Of a stretch of DNA of 64,000 bases, positions 1 through 7,270 are shown one piece after another. The notes beneath the pieces are model-generated. The model was not told the origin of the DNA and did not search any database. It saw only the letters and a program-made list of their open reading frames with translations. The first letter of the stretch is position 1, and each line of letters starts with the position of its first letter. The position numbers and the translations under genes were made by a program. The stretch is from DASVHS01 sp035468985 (lineage in GTDB: Bacteria; Acidobacteriota; Thermoanaerobaculia; Gp7-AA8), in contig DATISF010000055.1 of assembly GCA_035468985.1 (NCBI GenBank), positions 186,001 through 250,000 on the forward strand, in the 5' to 3' direction.

Positions 1-180
1 AATGCCTTGCGGGCCGATCAGCCCGTGGATCTGAAACTCGAGCGAGTAGAACGCGGAGAAGAAGATGGCCCCGAGCGACCGGAGGAAGATCCAGCGCGGG
101 ACGAGGACCGGCTGCGGCTCGCCGAACCAGCGCATCCGGAAATCCCCGCGCGGCTGGCCGGCCAGAACGTCCTCGAACAT
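1..180 (-). CDS. Lipase maturation factor-like membrane protein (N-terminal fragment)
   Basis: Only the first 60 residues lie in the window; the gene runs off the left edge. The translation begins MFEDVLAGQPRG and continues with RWIFLRSLGAIFFSAFYSLE and QIHGLIGPQGI. The last two segments resemble the first membrane segment and the GLIG-x-x-GI motif of the lipase maturation factor (LMF1/2) family, which are multi-pass membrane proteins. In animals they help lipases fold; the role of bacterial members is unclear. The ATG at 180 overlaps the TGA of the upstream gene (ATGA), so the two are probably translated together. The family call rests on a short stretch and is moderate. Confidence 0.6.
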   Translation of the reverse strand, partial: MFEDVLAGQPRGDFRMRWFGEPQPVLVPRWIFLRSLGAIFFSAFYSLEFQIHGLIGPQGI

Positions 181-1787
181 CACTCGATCTGCCATACCTG
201 GATCGATCCGTCGCTCACGCGCGTAAAGCCTGCGATCCGCTCGCCGTCGTACAACCGCGACCAGACCGTGCGCCGCGCCAGCCGCGTGCGCGAATAGAGC
301 TCGGGCGGAATCCCGATCGTCGCCGCCGTCGCCGGAATGTACGCGGGGTGGGGGAGAACGAGATAGCGGACGTAGGCGTGGCGGCAGTATCGGAGCAGAC
401 TCGCCTCGCGCGTCGACAACATGATCTCCATTGCCCGCGTGAACGTACCTTCATCCGGCATCGACCCGAAGTTATCGATGACGACGGGCTTGCGCCCGAT
501 GACGTCGATGGCGTGGCCGAACGACCACGGGCCGAGCACGCGGCCGGGCGGAAGCGCGCGCATGCGCTCGCCGATGACGCGGAACTCCTCGTGCGACGGC
601 TCGGGCGTTCTGGCGGCATACACCTCGAACGCGATCGGCGGCACGAGCGTGATCGCCATCGCGGCGATTGCGAACGTACGCCGGTGCGCAGACGCGACGG
701 CGAGCGCGCCGCTGATCGCGAAGACGGCGATGGCCGGGACGAGGAAACGACGGCTGGAAATCGCCAGGAGGAGATACGCCGTCGAGAAGAACGCCACGGT
801 CCTCTGTTTCCGCCAGAGAAAGAGGCCGAGGAGAGCGCCGCCGGTGAGGTTCGCGAGGTCCGTGCCGATCTCGCTGGCGTGCCGGAACATCGGCTGAAAC
901 TCGACGATCGAGGAGAGCCAGGGGTCGCCGCCGAAGAAGTGGAGGCCCGTGAAGAACGCCGTGGCCGTGGGGCGGATCGACAACGCCACGGCGACGCCGC
1001 CCGCGAATGCCGTCACGCGCGAGACGCGCTCGCGCAACGCGCACGCGACCGCCGCCCCGCCCAGCAGCGCCGCGTGCGGAAATCCGAGAAACCACGCGCT
1101 GTCGGGATAACCGGCGGCTCGCGTCAAGCGGTAGGCGATGACGACCGCGGCGGCGATCGCGAACGCCTTGGCTCCTTCGCGCGCATCGCTGGACAAGAAG
1201 AGCACCACAAACGCGAGCCCCGCGGCGACGAACAACGCCGGCTGAACGAGGAGCGCCACCGCGATCGCGATCCCCAGCCAGATCCCGTTGCGACGCACAG
1301 TCGCGACAAGGATCAGAAGAACGAGCAGCGGCTCGACATAGTGATGATCGATATGGCCGGCCGCGGATACGCCGATGAGATACGGCGACACCGCCAGAGC
1401 CAGGCCGGCCGTCAGCGCGGCGAGGAGACCGAAGCGCCGCATGCCCCATGTCACGCCGGCCGCACAGGCGGCGAGAAACAGCGGCGCCGTCCACGTGACT
1501 CCGCCGAAGAGACTGTGAACCGAGCCCAGCAGGAAGTCATACAGCGGCGGCCAGGGACAGAACGCGCCGCGATCCGGATCGAAATCGAGGAGGTGCGGGA
1601 AGTTGGCGATTCTCTTGAGATGGTAGAGGTCGTCAAACGGCGGAATGCGAGGGTCGCCCGCGAGGCGCGGCAGCAGCGCCATCACGAATACGACGGCTGA
1701 GGCCGTCACATCCATCGGTAACGAGCTCTTGCGTTCCTGAAGCGTTTCGTTCACTCTAGTTTCGTCGTCAGTCCAGGACGTCAACAC
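180..1787 (-). CDS. STT3/GT66-like oligosaccharyltransferase-type membrane protein
   Basis: A 535-residue multi-pass membrane protein. Near the N-terminus, DDLYHLKRI followed by WPPLYDFLLG matches the first luminal loop of STT3/PglB/AglB, where an Asp binds metal. Further on, AAGHIDHHYVEPLL resembles the G-x-x-DHH...E motif of the same family. The C-terminal third is soluble; GPWSFGHAIDVIGRKPVV sits where STT3 has its WWDYG region, so the acceptor-binding motif is altered. STT3 proteins move a lipid-linked glycan to Asn on exported proteins; whether this one does so is inference. The listed start is GTG; an ATG at 1715 (MDVTASAVV), just before the first membrane helix, is an equally good start. 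The stop overlaps the next gene's ATG. Confidence 0.7.
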   Translation of the reverse strand: MLTSWTDDETRVNETLQERKSSLPMDVTASAVVFVMALLPRLAGDPRIPPFDDLYHLKRIANFPHLLDFDPDRGAFCPWPPLYDFLLGSVHSLFGGVTWTAPLFLAACAAGVTWGMRRFGLLAALTAGLALAVSPYLIGVSAAGHIDHHYVEPLLVLLILVATVRRNGIWLGIAIAVALLVQPALFVAAGLAFVVLFLSSDAREGAKAFAIAAAVVIAYRLTRAAGYPDSAWFLGFPHAALLGGAAVACALRERVSRVTAFAGGVAVALSIRPTATAFFTGLHFFGGDPWLSSIVEFQPMFRHASEIGTDLANLTGGALLGLFLWRKQRTVAFFSTAYLLLAISSRRFLVPAIAVFAISGALAVASAHRRTFAIAAMAITLVPPIAFEVYAARTPEPSHEEFRVIGERMRALPPGRVLGPWSFGHAIDVIGRKPVVIDNFGSMPDEGTFTRAMEIMLSTREASLLRYCRHAYVRYLVLPHPAYIPATAATIGIPPELYSRTRLARRTVWSRLYDGERIAGFTRVSDGSIQVWQIE

Positions 1788-1801
1788 AACCAGGAGCTTC
1801 G

Positions 1802-3064
1802 TTGGAACGGTTCGTCCGCGCTGTAATCGTTCTACTCACGCTGATTCCGCTTTCGGTTCACGGTGAGAACCCGGAACTCGTCTCCACGCACTGCCGTGAA
1901 GTCGAGGTCGCCCTGGATGCCAAACATTCGGTGTCGCGCCTGGAAGGCTGCGGCGAAGAATACTCGGAAGACCTCCTCTGGGATCTCGACCGCATCGATC
2001 AGGTCGACGGAACCCTCGACGGCCACTTCGACCGCACCAATCGCGGAGCCGGCAGCGTCGTCTACGTGATGGACACCGGCGTCATGGCCGCGCACACCGA
2101 GTTCCTCGATTCCTCGGGACGCTCGCGCGTGATCGCGGGCTTCGATACCAGCGGCGTCGTTCCGTTCGGCGCCTCGCGCTGTCGCAGCGACAACAAGCCG
2201 GTCGCGCCGTGTTACTCGAATTTCGATGAGCTCGTGGTGTCGTCGCACGGAACGAGTGTGGCCTCGATCATCGCCGGGCGGCGGGTGGGCGTCGCTCCCG
2301 GTGCGGACATCGTCAGCATCCGGGTGATGAATGAGCGCGGGCTGGCCACGACGCGCAGCTACCTCGACGGCCTGAACGCGATCATCCGTCACGCGTGGTC
2401 GGAAGGGGTGCCGCCGTTCCGGACGGCAATCGTGAATATCAGCGGGTGGGTTCTCGAGCAGCTCACGGCCGGCTCCGATCCGGCGCCGGTTCCGTACGCC
2501 ATGGTCGAGCAGAAGATGCGCGACATGGCGGGCGGGGTCGACGCGAACGGGAAGGCCGACCCGAACGGCAAGCGGTTTCTGTTCGTCGTCGCCGCGAACA
2601 ACGTCGACACCGGCTGCGGTGCGTCCGGATACGTCGATCGGTTTCCGGCCGTTGTGGGGAAGCGAGTCGATGGCGTGATCACCGTCGGCGGAATGACCGT
2701 GGAGAACTCGTTCTGGTCCGGCAGCTGCCGCGGCGACGTCGAAGTGCTCGCTCCCGCGAAGAACATCTTCAGCGCCTTCATCACCGGGCCCGATCAGTAT
2801 CGCGGGAAGAAGCCGAACCTCCGCTCCGGAACTTCCTTCGCGGCGCCGATCATCTCCGGGATCGCCGCGCGCCTGCTCGCCGAATCGCCGGCGATGACGC
2901 CGGCCGAGCTCGAGGCGGCGATCACGAACACCCCCTCGAGGATCGACAACGCTGCTGCCGTGTTCGCGGACGGCAAGGTCGGTTACGCCGAGACGACTCT
3001 CCCGACACGGCCCCAACCGATGATTTCGTCCGGCGTCACTGCGGAGAATCGAAGCGAGCATTAG
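1802..3064 (+). CDS. Secreted subtilisin-like S8 serine peptidase (copy 1)
   Basis: A 420-residue exported protease. A TTG start at 1802 is chosen because AGGAG lies at 1792-1796 and a good signal peptide follows (MERFVRAVIVLLTLIPLSVHG). The S8 catalytic triad is visible: Asp91 in VMDTGV, His149 in SSHGTSVAS and Ser345 in SGTSFAAP. There is no obvious I9 inhibitor prodomain; instead about 60 residues precede the catalytic domain and contain LEGCGE and LLWDLDRID, which recur in the next gene. Eleven bases separate its stop from the paralogue's start, so the two form a tandem duplication and probably one transcript. It likely degrades extracellular protein; the substrate is unknown. Confidence 0.93.
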   Translation: MERFVRAVIVLLTLIPLSVHGENPELVSTHCREVEVALDAKHSVSRLEGCGEEYSEDLLWDLDRIDQVDGTLDGHFDRTNRGAGSVVYVMDTGVMAAHTEFLDSSGRSRVIAGFDTSGVVPFGASRCRSDNKPVAPCYSNFDELVVSSHGTSVASIIAGRRVGVAPGADIVSIRVMNERGLATTRSYLDGLNAIIRHAWSEGVPPFRTAIVNISGWVLEQLTAGSDPAPVPYAMVEQKMRDMAGGVDANGKADPNGKRFLFVVAANNVDTGCGASGYVDRFPAVVGKRVDGVITVGGMTVENSFWSGSCRGDVEVLAPAKNIFSAFITGPDQYRGKKPNLRSGTSFAAPIISGIAARLLAESPAMTPAELEAAITNTPSRIDNAAAVFADGKVGYAETTLPTRPQPMISSGVTAENRSEH

Positions 3065-3073
3065 GCTCGTTCC

Positions 3074-4297
3074 ATGAAGCTGGCCACGATCATCGTTGCT
3101 GCCTCGGTTGCGGGATTCGGGATTCGGGATTCGGGATTGGCATGGGCGGCAGAATCCCGAATCCCGACTCTCTGTCAGGCCGAAGAAGTCAAGGTCGCGA
3201 CGTCCACGATCGATTTGCGTCTCGTCGGATGTGGCGAAGGCTTTCCGGACAATCTGCTGTGGCATCTCGATCGGGCGGACTCATTGACGGGGGCGCTCGA
3301 CCAGTCGACGACGCGCCGTGCCACCGGCAAAGGGGCGGTCGTTTACATCTGCGATACGGGCATCATGCAGGTTCACGACGAATTCATGCGTGCCGAGGGC
3401 TCCGTCGTCATCGCCGGCATCGACGCGAACGCTCGGGGCGGCGGCTGCGCGAATCCGGCTCTAAGCCCGTGCTGGTCCATCGACTCGATTCTGGCCATCG
3501 AGACCCACGGGACCGCGGTCGCATCGATCGTGGCAGGACGCAACACGGGCGTTGCCCCCGACGCGAAGATCGTCTCCATGTACGCGGAGTCAGCGGCGAA
3601 CGACATCGATCGTTGGCTGAAGATGTTCGACGCCATCATCCAGCACGCGTGGAATCCGACGACTCCGCCGTTCCGCACGGCGATCATCAACATGAGCTTC
3701 GTGCCGAACCTGGCGTCGGCAAATGACCCGAAGTTCCCGCAGTTCGAAGCGAAGATGCGGCAGATGATCGGCGGCGTCGACGCGAACGGCGATCCCGATC
3801 CGAACGGCAAGCGATTTCTGTTCGTAACGATCGCCGGCAATCAAACGACGACGGGCGATCAGTGCGACAAGGACATGAACTCGAACGTGTATCCCGGCAT
3901 TCTCGGATCTTCGATCGACGGGCTGATTACGGTCGGCGGAATCGACTCGACGAATCACCTGTGGGATCGATCGTGCCGCGGTCCGGCTGTCGATGTGCTG
4001 GCGCCGGCCGCGGACATGTTCGTGGCGTCGATCAGCGCGCACGATCACTATCGGAGCGGCGCCCCCTTCGGCGGATATCCGTTGAACTCCGGAACTTCGT
4101 ACGCATCTCCCTACGTCGCCGGTATCGCTGCACTGCTGCTGGAGGAGAATCCCGAGCTCACTCCCCAGCAGCTGGAGATGGCGATCAAAGGCATCGCCTC
4201 TCACGTCGCGAATGCGGACGAGACGGCCGCAGCCGGGCGCGTGGCGATTTTCGATCTCGTCTCGAAGCTTCCGCGCAGGCGCGTGATCCACCACTAA
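3074..4297 (+). CDS. Secreted subtilisin-like S8 serine peptidase (copy 2)
   Basis: A 407-residue paralogue of the preceding protease. Catalytic residues are Asp94 (CDTGI), His145 (ETHGTAVAS) and Ser342 (SGTSYASP). The pre-domain again has LVGCGE and LLWHLDRAD. Its N-terminus is odd: after MKLATIIVAASV the residues 13-32 are encoded by a GGGATTC-type repeat with an inverted partner, giving the out-of-place peptide GFGIRDSG...ESRIPT between the signal helix and the mature part. This looks like a repeat element captured in the reading frame; export could be altered. The stop TAA at 4295-4297 coincides with the first bases of a palindromic repeat element. Confidence 0.92.
   Translation: MKLATIIVAASVAGFGIRDSGLAWAAESRIPTLCQAEEVKVATSTIDLRLVGCGEGFPDNLLWHLDRADSLTGALDQSTTRRATGKGAVVYICDTGIMQVHDEFMRAEGSVVIAGIDANARGGGCANPALSPCWSIDSILAIETHGTAVASIVAGRNTGVAPDAKIVSMYAESAANDIDRWLKMFDAIIQHAWNPTTPPFRTAIINMSFVPNLASANDPKFPQFEAKMRQMIGGVDANGDPDPNGKRFLFVTIAGNQTTTGDQCDKDMNSNVYPGILGSSIDGLITVGGIDSTNHLWDRSCRGPAVDVLAPAADMFVASISAHDHYRSGAPFGGYPLNSGTSYASPYVAGIAALLLEENPELTPQQLEMAIKGIASHVANADETAAAGRVAIFDLVSKLPRRRVIHH
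3111..3170. repeat. GGGATTC tandem array with inverted partner, inside a coding sequence
   Basis: About four units of GGGATTCG at 3111-3140 are followed, after about 10 bases, by the reverse-complement units at 3151-3170. The two arms can pair into a long hairpin. The same two motifs, in the same relative orientation, flank the satellite array at 22455-22870. Here the repeat is read as codons 13-32 of the second S8 protease. Confidence 0.85.
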
Positions 4298-4442
4298 GGA
4301 AGCTCTGAACAAGTCGTTGTTCACGTCATCCTGAGCCGCGAAGACGGCGAAGGATCTCGAAATGGCAGGCGTTTTCGGATCCTGAGATCCTTCGTCGCGC
4401 TTCGCCGACTCAGGATGACGACTTGTGCAGAGGTTCCCTAAC
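4298..4442. repeat. ~145-bp palindromic repeat element, copy A
   Basis: An imperfect inverted repeat whose left half (GGAAGCTCTGAACAAGTCG) matches the reverse complement of its right half (GGAACCTCTGCACAAGTCG), with inner arms CATCCTGAG / CTCAGGATG and AAGGATCTC / GAGATCCTT. A close copy lies in reverse orientation at 9155-9304. It has no coding capacity and looks like a non-autonomous (MITE/REP-like) element. Its left TAA coincides with the stop codon of the S8 protease, and its right end runs close to the start of the AraC gene. Confidence 0.85.
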
Positions 4443-4472
4443 CAACCTGCCGAATCGCTCGTATCTACCTTC

Positions 4473-5282
4473 ATGCACGACTTCGAGCTCCTCCCTCCGG
4501 GCGAGTTCCTGGGCGCTCCAGTCACAGCGGGACAGTTCGGCGGATTCCTTCTTTCCGTTACCGAATATCCGAGGGGTGCGACGTTGCGGTGGCATGGTCA
4601 TGACGAGCCTTACCTGACTTACGTCACCCGTGGCAGCTATCGCGAGAGAACGCGGATCAACACGCGCGACTGTCTGCAGCATTGCCTCGTGGTTCACCCC
4701 GCCGGAGAGATTCACGCCGACGAGTTCTCCGCGGCGACGCGCTGCCTGAATATCCATATCGACAGAGATTGGCGCTGTCGTTTCGATCGGGCGCTGGCGA
4801 CGCCGGTCGTTGCGGCTTCGAGCGCGATCTCGGCGATCATCGCCCGCACCGCGCGTGAATTGCGCTCGCCCGATGGAGTCTCTGCGATCGTCACCGAGGG
4901 TCTGATGCTCGAGCTCCTCGGCGAGCTGTCACGGTCGCGGACCGCGGATCGCGCCCCGGCCTGGCTGTGCGGGGTGCGCGACGAAATCGAATCGCGATTT
5001 CAAGATCCGTTGACGCTGGCATCGCTCGCCTCGGCTGCCGACGTCCATCCCGTGCACCTGGCGCGCGCATTCAGGCGCCATTTCGGACGCACCGTCGGCG
5101 AGATGATCCGCGAGCTGCGCGTCCGGCACGCGCAGAACCGCATCCGCTGCGGACTCTCGCTGCGCGAGGCCGCCGCCGAAGCGGGATTTGCCGATCAGAG
5201 CCACATGACGCGAACGTTCCGGTCGCTCACGGGGACGACTCCCGCGGGGTTCCGGCGCGCGAAGAGCGTTCCGCGAAGCTAA
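4473..5282 (+). CDS. AraC-family transcriptional regulator with cupin-like sensor
   Basis: A 269-residue regulator. The N-terminal half (RWHGHDEPYLTYVTRGSYRE...HPAGEIHADEF) has the small cupin-like fold pattern of AraC sensor domains. The C-terminal ~100 residues carry two helix-turn-helix motifs, with PLTLASLASAADVHPVHLAR and the signature LREAAAEAGFADQSHMTRTF, GTTPAGFRR. ATG 4473 is preferred over an in-frame GTG at 4425, which lies inside the palindromic element and would add 16 uncharacteristic residues. It may control the adjacent secreted proteins, but no operator was identified and the ligand is unknown. Confidence 0.9.
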   Translation: MHDFELLPPGEFLGAPVTAGQFGGFLLSVTEYPRGATLRWHGHDEPYLTYVTRGSYRERTRINTRDCLQHCLVVHPAGEIHADEFSAATRCLNIHIDRDWRCRFDRALATPVVAASSAISAIIARTARELRSPDGVSAIVTEGLMLELLGELSRSRTADRAPAWLCGVRDEIESRFQDPLTLASLASAADVHPVHLARAFRRHFGRTVGEMIRELRVRHAQNRIRCGLSLREAAAEAGFADQSHMTRTFRSLTGTTPAGFRRAKSVPRS

Positions 5283-5326
5283 TCGCGTTCAAGACTTCTC
5301 ATCGCTGTCGCGCATACGCTCCGGAC

Positions 5327-7183
5327 ATGCTGGCGATCCTTGCCTCACTGCTGATCTTCAGCGCCGCGGCCACTCCGGCCCCGTCGCCGTTCGAAGCCGC
5401 AGCCGTGGCTGCAGCGAACTACGATTTCGTCCGCGCGGCCGATCTGTATCGCGCCGGGGCGGCGAACGATCCCGATCCGAAGCGACGCGACCTCGCTGCA
5501 ATCCGCCTGGCCAATATCGATTGGCGAATCCGTCACGACGCGGCCACGGCCGAGCGCGATCTCCAGCTCGTCCGCGAAGACGGCGAGGAGTGGGCGAACG
5601 CGTGGACCGAACGAGCACGGATGGCTGCTGAGCTTCGCAGCGATTTCACGGCAGAGCGCGAATTGGCAGCGCGCGCGATGGCTCTCGCCACGCGGCCGCT
5701 GGACCGTTCACGAGCGGCCCTCGTTTATGCGTCCGCGATCATCGAGCCAATGATGCGCGCGCGGCTCGAAGGACGCTGCACCTCCGATCCCGATTCGCTC
5801 GCCGTCGCGGCGAAGGAGATGAACGCGATCGTGCAGGTTGCGGGATATTCGCCAGTCGTCGCCCGCGCGCAGCTCGACATCGCGCTGCTGTCGAACGAAG
5901 GTCCTGGCGCCCTGACCGCGTGGCGCGGATACTACGGACCCACATCGCAATCGTCGCTGCTCGCCGTTCCTGACACGACTCTGGCCACGCAGTTGCCGGC
6001 CTGGGGCGGTGTCGATGCTCCGGCCGCCCAACGACGTGCCGTCGGTCTCGCGCTCGCCGACTCGCGCTTCTTCACCGAGGCGATGCTCGTGCTTCGTGAT
6101 CCGTGCGCGAAACAGCCTCTTGCCGCGGACGACGCGCGCATCAACGACGTCGTGGCATATGCGATGACGATCCGTGATGTTGCCGCCGCCACAGACGAGT
6201 ACTACCGCAAGGTCGCTCTTCGTCAGGCGAAGCCGGAGGACCTGCGAACGCTGATCAATTCCGCCGGGCGTTCGTTGTGGGAGAAGCTTTCGTTCGAAGG
6301 GCAACGTCCGCGCTATTCCGAGGAAGCGGCGCAGAAGGAGGTCGACCGGCGGTTCGGAGCGGTCGTCAAGCTCGGAACGACCCAGGGAATCTTCGACCTG
6401 CACTACGGGCACCGCGTCATCGAGGAGGAACGTCAGGTGTCGCAATACGGACGCACGGCGTCGCTGCGGTTCGTTTCGCTCGACGGCATCGTCTCGAACG
6501 GGTTTGCGGCCTGGACTCTGGAGGGCCGCGGCGGCGACGGCGGGTGGAGCGACGGCGGCATCGTCCAAATCCGTCCCCTGTATGCGATGGGACCGGGCAT
6601 GGCCTGGGTGCTGTCGACCAATCCGGCGTTTCGGAAACAGCAGGACGAACTGATCGCCGATGAATCGCGGCACGACGATGAACGGGTGGCGCTCGATCCC
6701 GATCAGATGCCGCCCGGCGTGGTGATGCGCCTGGACCGGCAATATCGCGACGGAGTCCTGGACCAGTTGCGCGGCCGGGGACTGACCGGGGATGCATTGC
6801 GCGAGGCGTTCGTCGATCGCGTGACGCGCGATGTCTTCGCGTCTTCCATCTGGGCACACGAAGGGCGCCATGCCATCGACAAGAAATACGATCAGCTGAA
6901 GTCATCACCGGAGCTCGAGTTCCGGGCAAAGCTCTCCGAAGTGGAGCTGAGTCCAGCGCCGAGAAAGGCCGCGGAGTCGATCGGAGGGAAGCTGCCTGCG
7001 ACCTCTCCGCACGGCGTCGCGAACAGGCGCATCGGAAAGGCCCTGTCGGCGTGGATGCGTGCGCACCAGGCCGAGATCTCCGGTGTCGATCCGTCGAGGC
7101 CGATGCTTTCGCAGGTGGACAAGCTCAGTGACGATCAACTGCGCGAGGCGTTTCGGTCGTTCGATCCGCTGGCGAAGCCTTGA
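5327..7183 (+). CDS. Secreted protein with HEGRH zinc-metallopeptidase-like motif
   Basis: A 618-residue protein that I do not recognise as a named family. ATG 5327 gives a signal peptide (MLAILASLLIFSAAATPAP). Residues ~20-330 are Ala/Arg/Leu-rich and helical, with a spacing that suggests TPR-like repeats. The C-terminal domain contains WAHEGRHAIDKKY: His511-Glu512-x-x-His515, an HExxH zincin motif, followed by acidic residues (LEFRAKLSEVELSP) that could supply a third ligand. This suggests a zinc peptidase, or a peptidase-like scaffold, acting outside the cytoplasm. It lies 44 bases after the AraC gene and belongs to the same run of exported proteins. Function is inferred from the motif alone. 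Confidence 0.75.
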   Translation: MLAILASLLIFSAAATPAPSPFEAAAVAAANYDFVRAADLYRAGAANDPDPKRRDLAAIRLANIDWRIRHDAATAERDLQLVREDGEEWANAWTERARMAAELRSDFTAERELAARAMALATRPLDRSRAALVYASAIIEPMMRARLEGRCTSDPDSLAVAAKEMNAIVQVAGYSPVVARAQLDIALLSNEGPGALTAWRGYYGPTSQSSLLAVPDTTLATQLPAWGGVDAPAAQRRAVGLALADSRFFTEAMLVLRDPCAKQPLAADDARINDVVAYAMTIRDVAAATDEYYRKVALRQAKPEDLRTLINSAGRSLWEKLSFEGQRPRYSEEAAQKEVDRRFGAVVKLGTTQGIFDLHYGHRVIEEERQVSQYGRTASLRFVSLDGIVSNGFAAWTLEGRGGDGGWSDGGIVQIRPLYAMGPGMAWVLSTNPAFRKQQDELIADESRHDDERVALDPDQMPPGVVMRLDRQYRDGVLDQLRGRGLTGDALREAFVDRVTRDVFASSIWAHEGRHAIDKKYDQLKSSPELEFRAKLSEVELSPAPRKAAESIGGKLPATSPHGVANRRIGKALSAWMRAHQAEISGVDPSRPMLSQVDKLSDDQLREAFRSFDPLAKP

Positions 7184-7192
7184 GCGTGCAGC

Positions 7193-7237
7193 GTCGCGCG
7201 CCACCGCGCGACGGCGGCCGAGGCCGCTCCTACACGA
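7193..7237. repeat. REP-like double hairpin after the HEGRH gene
   Basis: Two adjacent perfect hairpins: GTCGCGCG/CGCGCGAC (7193-7200 and 7205-7212, 4-base loop) and GCGGCC/GGCCGC (7214-7227, 2-base loop), then CTCCTACACGAG. Read on the minus strand it begins TGTAGGAGCGGCC, like the REP sequences common in GC-rich proteobacteria. It lies 10 bases after a stop codon, so it may also help end transcription, though no T-tract follows. Confidence 0.6.
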
Positions 7238-7270
7238 GATCCAGCACCACTGAGCTATCCTCTCGCCCGG

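Noticed and set aside
348..1700. A 450-codon plus-strand frame antisense to the STT3-like gene
   Set aside because: Composition is almost entirely Arg/Glu/Asp/Gly with no domain, and the opposite strand encodes a convincing membrane protein.
4425..4472. GTG 4425 as the AraC gene start
   Set aside because: It lies within the palindromic repeat and adds residues unlike AraC-family N-termini; ATG 4473 is better.
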